DNA from: Pauljensenia sp.
GTDB lineage: Bacteria; Actinomycetota; Actinomycetes; Actinomycetales; Actinomycetaceae
NCBI GenBank assembly: GCA_029983625.1
Contig: JASBZF010000044.1
Coordinates: forward strand, 1-13,718
Reading direction: 5' to 3'
DNA length: 13,718 nt
The notes under the pieces were generated by a model, which had not been told where the DNA came from, made no database searches, and was given only the letters and a program-made list of their open reading frames with translations. Made by a program: the position numbers and the translations under genes. Below are positions 6,576-13,576 of this stretch, piece by piece. Every line of letters starts with the position of its first letter. Position 1 is the stretch's first letter.

Positions 6576-8111
6576 ATGGCAGACTTCGTCGATCGCGTGA
6601 CGATTCACGCCGCCGGAGGAAAAGGGGGAAATGGTGTTGCCTCCATTAAGCGTGAAAAGTTCAAACCACTCGCCGGTCCTGATGGCGGAGACGGTGGCAA
6701 CGGCGGTTCGGTGATCCTTGAAGTCGATGCTCAGACAACGACGCTACTGACCTACCATCGTTCACCGCACCAGCGTGCCCAATCAGGCACTGCCGGTATG
6801 GGTGACTTCCGCCAAGGGAAAAACGGTCAAGATATCGTCCTGCCTGTTCCCGATGGCACTGTCGTGAAATCCACCTCGGGTGAGCTTCTTGCTGATCTGA
6901 CAGGTGAAGGGACACGTTTTGTCGTGGCCGAAGGAGGAAAAGGCGGGCTGGGCAATGCGGCTCTGGCCTCCAAAGCGCGCAAAGCCCCCGGTTTTGCACT
7001 CCTGGGCGAACCCGGTGAAGAACGCGATGTCGTCCTCGAACTGAAATCAATCGCAGATGTTGCGCTCGTAGGTTTCCCTTCGGCAGGTAAATCCTCACTG
7101 ATCGCAGCGATGTCCGCTGCACGCCCAAAGATCGCTGACTATCCTTTCACCACTCTGATCCCTCATCTTGGTGTGGTTCAGGCCGGACAAACCCGCTACA
7201 CGATGGCCGATGTCCCCGGATTGATTCCGGGTGCTTCGGCGGGGAAAGGGCTGGGCCTGGACTTCCTGCGCCATATCGAACGCTGCGGTGTCGTTGTTCA
7301 TGTTCTTGACACTGCGACCTACGAATCAGAACGCGACCCGGTAGCGGATCTGAAAACCATCGAAGCGGAACTAGCAGCCTATCAAAGCGACCTCGGTAAA
7401 ATTGAAGGCTACGTGCCGCTGATGGAACGCCCTCGCGTGATCGTCCTCAATAAAGTTGACGTCCCCGACGGGCGCGACCTTGCTGAGATCACGCGCCCGG
7501 ATTTGGAGACATTCGGCTGGCCAATCTATGAAGTGTCAGCGGTGACGCATGAGGGTTTGAAAGAACTGTCCTTCGCGCTTGCGCGGCTCGTCCTCGAACA
7601 CCGCGCAAGCCTACCTGAACGTGAAACAGCTCGTCCGATTATCCGCCCGAAGGCCGTGGGATCTCGTGAGGCCATCACAGTCTGTCAGGCTCATAAGGAC
7701 GGCGAAGAGGTATTCCAGGTCCGCGGTCACAAGCCAGAACGCTGGGTGCTGCAGACCGACTTCACCAACGATGAAGCCATCGGTTATTTAGCTGATCGTC
7801 TTGCTGCCGCCGGAGTTGAGGACGCTCTCATCAAAGCGGGAGCGCTTGCCGGTGACACGGTTGTGATTGGTGATCTGGACAGCGGTATCGTTTTCGACTT
7901 TGAACCGACACTGACAACTGGGCCGGAACTTCTGGGCCAGCGTGGGACAGATCTGCGTCTCGATCAGTCCAGTCGCCCGACGCGCAAAGAAAAACGCGAG
8001 GTCTACCATCAGGTGATGGATGCAAAAGCTGCGGCCCGCGAAGAGCTGTGGACCGAACGTCGTCAGGGAATATGGACAGATCCCGATGACCTCTCAAGGA
8101 GCGGGAAGTGA
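6576..8111 (+). CDS. obg: Obg family GTPase, 50S ribosome assembly
   Basis: Essential low-affinity GTPase that acts in late 50S subunit assembly and growth or stress control. Domains in order: glycine-rich Obg fold (1-158, with GGKGGNG, GPDGGDGGNGGS and GGKGGLGN); G domain with P-loop GFPSAGKSS (166-174), switch threonines 192-193, DVPG (212-215), NKVD (292-295) and SAVTHEG (321-327); OCT domain from about 360 to 446, ending FDFEPT; then a charged tail of about 65 residues rich in Arg and Lys. At 511 residues it is the longer actinobacterial type. ATG 6576 is preceded by AGGAG (6566-6570). The stop TGA overlaps the proB start GTG by 4 bases, implying translational coupling. The rpmA-obg order is widely conserved. 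Confidence 0.97.
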   Translation: MADFVDRVTIHAAGGKGGNGVASIKREKFKPLAGPDGGDGGNGGSVILEVDAQTTTLLTYHRSPHQRAQSGTAGMGDFRQGKNGQDIVLPVPDGTVVKSTSGELLADLTGEGTRFVVAEGGKGGLGNAALASKARKAPGFALLGEPGEERDVVLELKSIADVALVGFPSAGKSSLIAAMSAARPKIADYPFTTLIPHLGVVQAGQTRYTMADVPGLIPGASAGKGLGLDFLRHIERCGVVVHVLDTATYESERDPVADLKTIEAELAAYQSDLGKIEGYVPLMERPRVIVLNKVDVPDGRDLAEITRPDLETFGWPIYEVSAVTHEGLKELSFALARLVLEHRASLPERETARPIIRPKAVGSREAITVCQAHKDGEEVFQVRGHKPERWVLQTDFTNDEAIGYLADRLAAAGVEDALIKAGALAGDTVVIGDLDSGIVFDFEPTLTTGPELLGQRGTDLRLDQSSRPTRKEKREVYHQVMDAKAAAREELWTERRQGIWTDPDDLSRSGK

Positions 8112-9223
8112 GCGATTCGGATCGCGCTGGCCTGGACCGGGCAGGCCGGATCGTCATCAAAATCGGCTCGTCATCACTGACCAGGGATGATGGGGGACTG
8201 GATCTTAATCGAATCGATGCGGTAGCACGTCTGGTTGCGAAGTGGCGAATCGAGGGGAAACAGACACTGATCGTCTCTTCTGGCGCGGTAGCCGCAGGGC
8301 TTGATCCTCTGGGGTTTTCCTCTCGTCCACGTGACTTGGCAAGTGTTCAAGCGACTGCCGCAATGGGGCAGGGACTGCTTGTAGCACGCTGGACTTCCGC
8401 CTTCCAGGCTCACCATCTTGATGTCGCACAGCTCCTGTTAACGACCGAGGACGTCATGCGACGCGAGCATTACACGAATGTGCGGGCGTGCCTCGATAGG
8501 CTTCTCGGTCTGGGAGTTGTCCCGATTATCAATGAAAACGATGCGGTGACGACACGTGAACTGCGCTTCGGTGACAATGATCGTCTTGCCGCTTACGTGG
8601 CGCAGATGGTGGCCGCTGACGCTCTGGTGTTACTGACCGATGTGGATGGCCTGTATTCGGCGCCCCCGCATCATCTAGGAGCGCATCTTATCGACGAAGT
8701 CCGTTCAACTGACGAACTTCATGCGGTACTTGTCACGGGTGCGGGATCAAAAATCGGTTCGGGCGGAATGGTGACGAAAGTCCAGGCCGCGACGATGGCC
8801 GCTTCATCGGGAATCGCCGTGGTGCTCACCAGCGCTGATCGTCTCGCACAGGTGCTTGCGGGTGAAAAAGTGGGAACCTGGTTTGCACCCTCTGAGGTGC
8901 GTCCAGCATCGAGGCGCTTGTGGATTGCTCACGCGGCTCCTTCCCGAGGTGAAATCCTTGTGGACGAGGGCGCGGCCCTCGCGATTACACGTGGGAAGAA
9001 ATCTTTGCTTGCTGCGGGTGTCACGAGTGTGCTTGGACACTTTGACTGCGGTGATGTTGTGGATATTGCAGGGCCGACGGGACTGGTCGCACGAGGTATC
9101 GTGTCCTACGATTCGGATACGGTCGCTGAGATGGCAGGTTTGACCGCTGAGGATCTGCGGCTAGCGGGCTGGGTGCATCCTAAACCGCTTGTGCATCGTG
9201 ATGATCTCGCTCCGCTGCTTTGA
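8108..9223 (+). CDS. proB: Glutamate 5-kinase
   Basis: Cytoplasmic first enzyme of proline synthesis, phosphorylating glutamate to gamma-glutamyl phosphate, and usually feedback-inhibited by proline. The 371-residue protein has the amino-acid kinase fold: VIKIGSSSLT near the N-terminus, IVSSGAVAAG, INENDAV, FGDNDRLAA, LLTDVDGLY and GSGGMVTKVQAA. A C-terminal PUA domain (about 265-355) follows, as in the full-length family. GTG 8108 is chosen because AAGGAG (8096-8101) lies 6 bases upstream and the start overlaps the obg stop as GTGA. It is followed 57 bases later by proA, whose product takes the unstable acyl phosphate. Confidence 0.96.
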   Translation: MSDSDRAGLDRAGRIVIKIGSSSLTRDDGGLDLNRIDAVARLVAKWRIEGKQTLIVSSGAVAAGLDPLGFSSRPRDLASVQATAAMGQGLLVARWTSAFQAHHLDVAQLLLTTEDVMRREHYTNVRACLDRLLGLGVVPIINENDAVTTRELRFGDNDRLAAYVAQMVAADALVLLTDVDGLYSAPPHHLGAHLIDEVRSTDELHAVLVTGAGSKIGSGGMVTKVQAATMAASSGIAVVLTSADRLAQVLAGEKVGTWFAPSEVRPASRRLWIAHAAPSRGEILVDEGAALAITRGKKSLLAAGVTSVLGHFDCGDVVDIAGPTGLVARGIVSYDSDTVAEMAGLTAEDLRLAGWVHPKPLVHRDDLAPLL

Positions 9224-9280
9224 GATGTGATCGCCTGTCCTGAATCCACTCGCTCCGCCCTCGTATGTCATGATGGCGTA

Positions 9281-10561
9281 ATGGCAGATATTCCCGATAT
9301 CTCTGAACGCACGCGGGCCGCACGTCAGGCCGCACGTGTTCTCGCTCGTGCGCAGACTGAAAAGAAAAATGCCGCGCTCGAAGCGATTGCTGTGGCGCTC
9401 CTTGGAGGCACAGAAAAGATCCTGAGTGCGAATGCGCGCGACCTAGAACGAGCACACAGCGAGGGGATGTCTGCCGGGCTTGTGGATCGTCTTCGCCTGA
9501 GTGACGAAAGAATTGCCGCGATTGTTCGCGCTGTGCGCGAAGTGAAGGCACTACCGGATCCGGTCGGTGAGGTGATATGCGGCAGGACGAATGCTCTTGG
9601 TGTGCGTATCACTCAGGTGCGCGTTCCACTGGGTGTCCTGGGGATGATTTACGAGGCGCGGCCAAATGTTACGGTCGATGCTACGGTCTTGGCGTTGAAA
9701 TCAGGTAATGCCGTGATTTTACGCGGCGGAAGCGCAGCTCAAGAAACGAATCGGGCAATAATCGCGCTGATGCGCGGCGCACTCTCGTGTGTGGATCTTC
9801 CCGCAGATCTTGTGCAGAGTGTGGATGATCTGGGTCGTTCTGGAGCGAGGGCGATGATGCGTGCGCGCGGCGGTATCGATGTCCTGATCCCCAGAGGTGG
9901 TGCGGGACTGATCTCTGCCGTGGTCCATAATTCCATTGTTCCCGTGATTGAAACCGGTACGGGTAATTGTCACGTGTATGTGGATTCGGGTGCTGACTTA
10001 GAATCTGCTGAACAGATCGTGATGAACTCTAAAACGCAGCGTGTTGGTGTCTGTAACGCCGCAGAGACGCTGCTTGTTCACCGTGATGAAGCAGAAAGTT
10101 TCCTCCCCAAGGTTCTGGCCCGTCTGACGAGTGTGGGCGTAATCGTACATTTGGATGAGAAAAGTGAGGCGATTGCCCGGAAGAGCCCTCAGGTTCATGA
10201 GGCAATGATTGAGCCTGCGTGTGAGGAGGACTGGGCGACCGAGTACCTGTCAATGGACCTTGCGGTTAAAGTTGTTGAGTCGATTGATGAGGCAATCGAA
10301 CATATTCGTACCTATTCTTCAGGGCATACTGAGGCGATTTGTACGCGCTTGCTGGAAAGCGCGCATCGTTTCACAACGGAATTGGACTCAGCGGCAATCG
10401 CAATTAACGCTTCAACTCGTTTCACTGATGGCGGTCAGCTTGGCTTGGGTGCAGAAATTGGGATTTCCACGCAGAAACTTCATGCACGCGGCCCGATGGG
10501 TTTAGCGGAACTCACCACTTCGACGTGGATCATTGAAGGCGCCGGGACGGTGCGTCCGTGA
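9281..10561 (+). CDS. proA: Glutamate-5-semialdehyde dehydrogenase (gamma-glutamyl phosphate reductase)
   Basis: Second step of proline synthesis: NADPH-dependent reduction of gamma-glutamyl phosphate to glutamate 5-semialdehyde. It shows the aldehyde-dehydrogenase fold, with YEARPNVTVDA, LRGGSAA, LIPRGGAGLI and the catalytic Cys258 in RVGVCNAAETLLVH. The C-terminal FTDGGQLGLGAEIGIST and the ending ARGPMGLAELTT are typical. I place the start at ATG 9281 (426 residues, MADIPDISERTRAARQ), which fits the family N-terminus; an in-frame GTG at 9227 would add 18 atypical residues. Neither start has a Shine-Dalgarno match, so reinitiation after proB or a leaderless transcript is possible (CATGAT at 9269-9274 sits where a -10 would lie). 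The stop overlaps the nadD GTG by 4 bases. Confidence 0.95.
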   Translation: MADIPDISERTRAARQAARVLARAQTEKKNAALEAIAVALLGGTEKILSANARDLERAHSEGMSAGLVDRLRLSDERIAAIVRAVREVKALPDPVGEVICGRTNALGVRITQVRVPLGVLGMIYEARPNVTVDATVLALKSGNAVILRGGSAAQETNRAIIALMRGALSCVDLPADLVQSVDDLGRSGARAMMRARGGIDVLIPRGGAGLISAVVHNSIVPVIETGTGNCHVYVDSGADLESAEQIVMNSKTQRVGVCNAAETLLVHRDEAESFLPKVLARLTSVGVIVHLDEKSEAIARKSPQVHEAMIEPACEEDWATEYLSMDLAVKVVESIDEAIEHIRTYSSGHTEAICTRLLESAHRFTTELDSAAIAINASTRFTDGGQLGLGAEIGISTQKLHARGPMGLAELTTSTWIIEGAGTVRP

Positions 10562-11226
10562 CGGTGCCGAAGAAGAGCCTGACGCAGGATGAGGGCCCAG
10601 CGACTGCGGCTGTCCCCAGTTTCCGCGCTCGCCCTCGGCGCTCGGTGGGCATCATGGGCGGTACTTTCGATCCGATCCACCACGGCCATCTGGTTGCAGC
10701 TTCTGAAGTGATGGAGGTCTTTCATCTGGATGAGGTGATTTTCGTGCCGACGGCGATGCAGCCTTTCAAGGAAGGGCGGCGCGTCACTTCGGCGGAACAC
10801 CGTTACCTGATGACGGTTGTGGCTACGGCTTCAAATCCGCGTTTCACTGTTTCGCGCGTTGATATCGACAGGGGCGGAACGACGTACACGATTGACACTT
10901 TGACGGATTTGAGGCGGGAGTATCCAGAAGATACGGACTTTTATTTCATTACGGGTGCGGATGCTTTGACTCAGATTGTCCAGTGGAAAGATGCGAATCG
11001 GCTTTTTGAACTGGCGCATTTTATTGGGGTGACTCGTCCCGGTCATCAGCTTGATGCTTCGGGTTTGCCGAGTGCTGCGGTGTCTCTCGTTGAGGTGCCC
11101 GCAATGGCGATTTCCTCAACGGATTGTCGCAGGCGCGTGGGGGCGGGACAGCCGGTGTGGTATCTCGTCCCTGATGGGGTTGTTCAATACATCAATAAGT
11201 ATGATCTCTATCAGGATATGGACTGA
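10558..11226 (+). CDS. nadD: Nicotinate-nucleotide adenylyltransferase
   Basis: Adenylates nicotinate mononucleotide with ATP to deamido-NAD, a step shared by de novo and salvage NAD synthesis. The nucleotidyltransferase signature GIMGGTFDPIHHGHL lies at residues 32-46 and ISSTDCRRRV near the C-terminus is the second phosphate-binding motif; FITGADAL and WKDANRLFELAHFIGVTRPG are also family blocks. At 222 residues it is slightly long because about 29 residues (MTVPKKSLTQDEGPATAAVP...) precede the first beta strand. GTG 10558 overlaps the proA stop as GTGA and has no clear ribosome site, so it probably depends on coupling. A later GTG just before GIMGG would remove the extension but also lacks a ribosome site. 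Confidence 0.95.
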   Translation: MTVPKKSLTQDEGPATAAVPSFRARPRRSVGIMGGTFDPIHHGHLVAASEVMEVFHLDEVIFVPTAMQPFKEGRRVTSAEHRYLMTVVATASNPRFTVSRVDIDRGGTTYTIDTLTDLRREYPEDTDFYFITGADALTQIVQWKDANRLFELAHFIGVTRPGHQLDASGLPSAAVSLVEVPAMAISSTDCRRRVGAGQPVWYLVPDGVVQYINKYDLYQDMD

Positions 11227-11253
11227 TTGGCTGAGCTGAGGAGGAATCGCTGC

Positions 11254-11631
11254 GTGGCGGTGTTGACGAGCGATCTGGTGGATGTTGCGGTGAAAGCGGC
11301 CTTTGATAAGTTGGCGCATAAACCGGTGCTCGTGAATGTGGCGGACAGGCTTGCGATTGCGGAAACTTTTCTCATTGTGTCCGGCTCGTCTGAAACTCAG
11401 GTGCGTGCGATTGGGGAGGAGATCCTTGACCGCGTATCCCAGGAGTGTGGTGTTGAGCCGAGTCATGTTGAGGGGCGTAGCGGCAAACGTTGGATTCTCC
11501 TTGATTACGGGGAACTCGTCGTCCATGTGCTCCTGGAGGAGGAGCGTGATTTTTATCGTTTGGAAACTCTGTGGTCAGATGGGCAGATCGTCACTGTGAG
11601 CGACCCGGCTGACGAGAAGATGAAGGCATGA
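11254..11631 (+). CDS. rsfS: Ribosomal silencing factor RsfS
   Basis: RsfS (Iojap/DUF143 family) binds ribosomal protein L14 on the 50S subunit and blocks subunit joining during starvation. The sequence shows the family core: ADRLAIAETFLIVSGSSETQVRAI, then EPSHVEGRSGKRWILLDYGELVVHVLLEEERDFYRLETLW. I use GTG 11254 (125 residues) because AGGAGG (11239-11244) lies 9 bases upstream; a TTG at 11227 would add nine residues and has no ribosome site, and GTG 11260 is also possible. It lies 27 bases after nadD, the usual partner, and its stop overlaps the next gene as ATGA. Its presence next to obg, rplU and rpmA makes this an operon with a strong 50S theme. Confidence 0.95.
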   Translation: MAVLTSDLVDVAVKAAFDKLAHKPVLVNVADRLAIAETFLIVSGSSETQVRAIGEEILDRVSQECGVEPSHVEGRSGKRWILLDYGELVVHVLLEEERDFYRLETLWSDGQIVTVSDPADEKMKA

Positions 11632-12374
11632 GTGGTACACCTCAGGGGGTGCGCGGCGCTTCGAGGATTGTTTTTCTTCGGCATGGGCAGACAGACTTTA
11701 ATGTGCAGCGTCGCGTTCAAGGAATTGTCGATCATCCTTTGAACGATCATGGGCGTATGCAGGCACGCAGGGCGAGCGAAGTGTTGGTGAAGCGTATCGT
11801 CACGCCGAGTGCGCAGGTGGGGATGAATGTGGGTTCTGCTGCTTTCGGTGGTGTGCGGATTATTTCTTCTCCTTTGTCGAGGGCGCATGAGACTGCGCGG
11901 ATTCTGGCGTCTGTTTTTCAGGCCGAGGGCGTGGACACTGGGGAACTGAAGTGTGATGAGCGTCTTATTGAACGCTGTTATGGGCTTTTTGAAGGTCTGA
12001 CACTGGATGAGGCGAAGGCGCGTTATACAACTGAGGTTGCTCAGTGGCGTGCAACGGGGGAGTGTGAGTGTGCTGGTGTGGAAGCTTCGGATCGTGTGGG
12101 GATCCGAATGAGGGCTGCGGCTCTTGAGGCTGCTGCTGTGGCCCCGGAAGATTCGACACTCGTGGTGGTCTCACATGGTGCGGCGATTGCGCGTGGGCTT
12201 GTGACTTTCATGGGGTTGAATCCGCTGAGCTTCGATGCTGTGCGGGGTGTGGATAACTGTCATTGGTCGGAACTGGTGTGTGTGGGCGGTGGAGGTACGG
12301 GTGCTTCGGGGGCGCCCGCATGGCGTTTGACTGCGCATAACATCGGATACCGTGAGGATGTGTGCGGCGCCTGA
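11628..12374 (+). CDS. Histidine phosphatase (phosphoglycerate mutase-like; GpgP position)
   Basis: A 248-residue histidine-phosphatase-superfamily enzyme. Visible catalytic elements are the RHGQTDFN motif with phospho-accepting His19, Arg85 in SSPLSRAHETA, acidic Glu115 in ERLIERCYGLFEGLT and second His183 in VVVSHGAAIARG. There is an insertion of about a dozen residues around 58-76 before IISSPLSRA and a glycine-rich C-terminal segment. In Mycobacterium tuberculosis the gene right after the nadD-rsfS pair (Rv2419c) is glucosyl-3-phosphoglycerate phosphatase GpgP; position and fold suggest the same here, but substrate cannot be told from these motifs because the superfamily is broad. ATG 11628 overlaps the rsfS stop by 4 bases. 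Probably the last gene of the obg-to-phosphatase operon. Confidence 0.88.
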   Translation: MSGTPQGVRGASRIVFLRHGQTDFNVQRRVQGIVDHPLNDHGRMQARRASEVLVKRIVTPSAQVGMNVGSAAFGGVRIISSPLSRAHETARILASVFQAEGVDTGELKCDERLIERCYGLFEGLTLDEAKARYTTEVAQWRATGECECAGVEASDRVGIRMRAAALEAAAVAPEDSTLVVVSHGAAIARGLVTFMGLNPLSFDAVRGVDNCHWSELVCVGGGGTGASGAPAWRLTAHNIGYREDVCGA

Positions 12375-12379
12375 GGCGC
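12367..12379 (+). repeat. Short GC hairpin with the phosphatase stop codon in its loop
   Basis: GCGCC (12367-12371), TGA (12372-12374, the stop codon), GGCGC (12375-12379). Five G-C pairs with a 3-base loop and no T-run. Weak alone, but it repeats the pattern of a hairpin over the last stop codon seen at rpmA. Confidence 0.45.
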
Positions 12380-12395
12380 GCGGATGTGCCTTGGT

Positions 12396-12424
12396 GGGTG
12401 CTGGTTGGGTGCGTGGGTGTTGGG
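12396..12424 (+). other. Potential G-quadruplex (four GGG runs) downstream of the phosphatase gene
   Basis: GGG at 12396-12398, 12407-12409, 12415-12417 and 12422-12424, separated by 8, 5 and 4 bases; the first loop contains an extra GG. It begins 22 bases after the last stop codon of the operon, on the coding strand, inside a stretch (about 12380-12445) nearly free of A and C. No ordinary hairpin-plus-T-run terminator was seen between the phosphatase stop and the tRNA. A role in transcript end formation is speculation. Confidence 0.4.
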
Positions 12425-12459
12425 TGGTTGCTGGCTATGTGTGGTCACCAGCACAGGCT

Positions 12460-12495
12460 GTCAATTTTACGAATTGACTTGCTGTTCGCTACGAT
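12460..12495 (+). promoter_or_regulatory. Candidate tRNA-Ala promoter overlapping an inverted repeat
   Basis: TTTACG (12466-12471) and TACGAT (12490-12495) are separated by 18 bp and could be the -35 and -10, placing the start about 30 bases before the mature tRNA 5' end. An alternative -35, TTGACT (12474-12479), has no -10 at good spacing. The perfect inverted repeat GTCAATT-TTACG-AATTGAC (12460-12478) covers the proposed -35. Called by eye. Confidence 0.4.
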
Positions 12496-12531
12496 AAACA
12501 GGTCGCCGCATCGGGGACAATAAATGAAGAT

Positions 12532-12607
12532 GGGGCTATGGCGCAGTTGGTAGCGCGCTTCCATGGCATGGAAGAGGTCAGGGGTTCGAATCCCCTTAGC
12601 TCCACCA
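12532..12607 (+). tRNA. tRNA-Ala (anticodon GGC)
   Basis: A complete 76-base cloverleaf with encoded CCA. Acceptor GGGGCTA pairs with TAGCTCC (one G-U), D stem GCGC/GCGC around AGTTGGTA, anticodon stem CTTCC/GGAAG around ATGGCAT (anticodon GGC, reading Ala GCC/GCU codons), 5-base variable loop AGGTC, T stem AGGGG/CCCCT around TTCGAAT, discriminator A12604, CCA 12605-12607. All stems are intact, so the gene is probably functional. A strong terminator starts two bases later. Its 3' end is a typical integration target, relevant to the foreign-looking DNA to its right. Confidence 0.97.
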
Positions 12608-12609
12608 TT

Positions 12610-12652
12610 AGGACTACCTTTGTGATACAAATGCACGAAGGTAGTCCTTTTT
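12610..12652 (+). terminator. Rho-independent terminator of the tRNA-Ala gene
   Basis: AGGACTACCTT (12610-12620) pairs perfectly with AAGGTAGTCCT (12638-12648). The stem can be extended by TGTG (12621-12624) with CACG (12634-12637, one U-G pair), leaving a 9-base loop. TTTTT at 12648-12652 follows directly. One of the clearest terminators in the window; it starts right after the CCA end. Confidence 0.9.
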
Positions 12653-12941
12653 CATTTCCAGCGTCTCACCCCACAACGAAGCTCTGAAATACCTGGTCAG
12701 AGCAACACGTCATGTCGTATAACCCGACAAAGCCCTGGAATGAACTCCTGTCACCAGGGTCATTCCAGGGCATATTTCCCCTGACTAAGAGAAGCAGTGA
12801 CACAGAAGGTCTACCTCAGCGTGGGCACTGTGGGCGTGCAGGTTCCGTGTGTGGCTGGAGTGCTGCGGCATGGTCGGCAGCGATTGATGACCGACTCTGG
12901 AGCGGGTGCTTTGTCTGGTCTCGCGGTTCAGGGCGGGTGGA
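12653..12941. other. Non-coding junction between tRNA terminator and copper genes
   Basis: About 290 bases without a supported gene. A frame that opens at 12712 on the plus strand has no family features and runs antisense into the lipoprotein gene. Besides the inverted-repeat cluster, a weaker stem GGTCGG/CCGACT near 12872-12896 lies downstream of the lipoprotein gene (minus strand) and might help end its transcript, but no T-run was found. No second copy of the tRNA 3' end is visible, so any right attachment site would be outside the window. Confidence 0.5.
12681..12771. repeat. Cluster of three perfect inverted repeats in a non-coding stretch
   Basis: IR1: GCTCTGA (12681-12687) / TCAGAGC (12697-12703). 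IR2: TGTCG (12713-12717) / CGACA (12725-12729). IR3: GCCCTGGAATGA (12732-12743) / TCATTCCAGGGC (12760-12771), with a nested CCTG-TCAC-CAGG (12747-12758). None has an adjacent T-run on either strand. They could be recombinase or insertion-element end structure, a structured RNA, or a bidirectional terminator for the leftward copper genes. I do not recognise a named element. Confidence 0.6.
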
Positions 12942-13529
12942 CTATTCGGCGGGTTGGATCTCGCTCTCGGTGACCCACTTGTGGTTGGTCATCGTCATCC
13001 CGTCGACGGTGAGATCAACCATGTAGACCGTCTCCTCGGTGGAGTAATCGATGGTGGCGGTCGCGCCCTGCATTCCCAGCATGTGCTCGGCGTTCAGGAC
13101 CACCTTGGTGCCGCCGGGGAGCGGTGCCTCGCCCGGGTCGACGAACTCCTCGTGCACGACCCACCGGTGATCGGTGACCGGCTCACCACCGTCAGTCGGG
13201 GTGTAGCTGACCGAGTAGGTGGTGGTGTCGAAGGCCCCGGAAATGGTGGCGGTAGCCCCGTCCATGCCGGGCATGTGGTCAGCGATGAGGATGACCTCGG
13301 TGCCCACCGGGTACGTGGGATCCTCGGCCTCTTCAATGCCTGCCGGCGGTGCCCCGCCGTCGACAGGGTGGTCGTGCCCGCCGTGCTCTTCGTCGGCAGT
13401 GGTGGTGGCTTCCTGGTGGGTCTCGTTGGACTCTGCGGTTGCCGTCGTGGTGCTGGTGGTGTCGCTGCAGGCGGTCAGCGCCAGGGTGGAGGTCAGTACC
13501 AAGGTAGCGAGGGTAATGCTGCGTTTCAT
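12942..13529 (-). CDS. Lipoprotein with two DUF1541 (YdhK/CopL-type) domains
   Basis: A 195-residue secreted lipoprotein. I use ATG 13529 (MKRSITLATL) with AAAGGA just upstream rather than the in-frame GTG at 13544, which would read through that ribosome site. The signal peptide ends in the lipobox LTAC with acylated Cys21. A Thr/Ser-rich linker follows, with a His cluster HGGHDH (49-54). Two tandem DUF1541 domains span about 74-129 and 137-192; each has HMxGM(D/Q)GATATI (His85/Met86/Met89; His149/Met150/Met153) and a (D/N)H(R/K)WV motif (121-124; 183-186). Staphylococcus aureus CopL, a surface copper-binding lipoprotein, belongs to this family, so the conserved His and Met are candidate copper ligands. 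It lies 47 bases downstream of the metal ATPase on the same strand, like copBL. DNA is more G+C-rich than the genes to the left. Confidence 0.88.
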   Translation of the reverse strand: MKRSITLATLVLTSTLALTACSDTTSTTTATAESNETHQEATTTADEEHGGHDHPVDGGAPPAGIEEAEDPTYPVGTEVILIADHMPGMDGATATISGAFDTTTYSVSYTPTDGGEPVTDHRWVVHEEFVDPGEAPLPGGTKVVLNAEHMLGMQGATATIDYSTEETVYMVDLTVDGMTMTNHKWVTESEIQPAE

Positions 13530-13576
13530 GAGCGTTCCTTTCACAGGTGGTGTGAGTTAGGGGTCGAGAGACAAGG

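Noticed and set aside
12712..13026. Possible small plus-strand gene starting MSYNPTKPW
   Set aside because: It begins inside the inverted-repeat cluster, has no ribosome site, and runs antisense into the lipoprotein gene.
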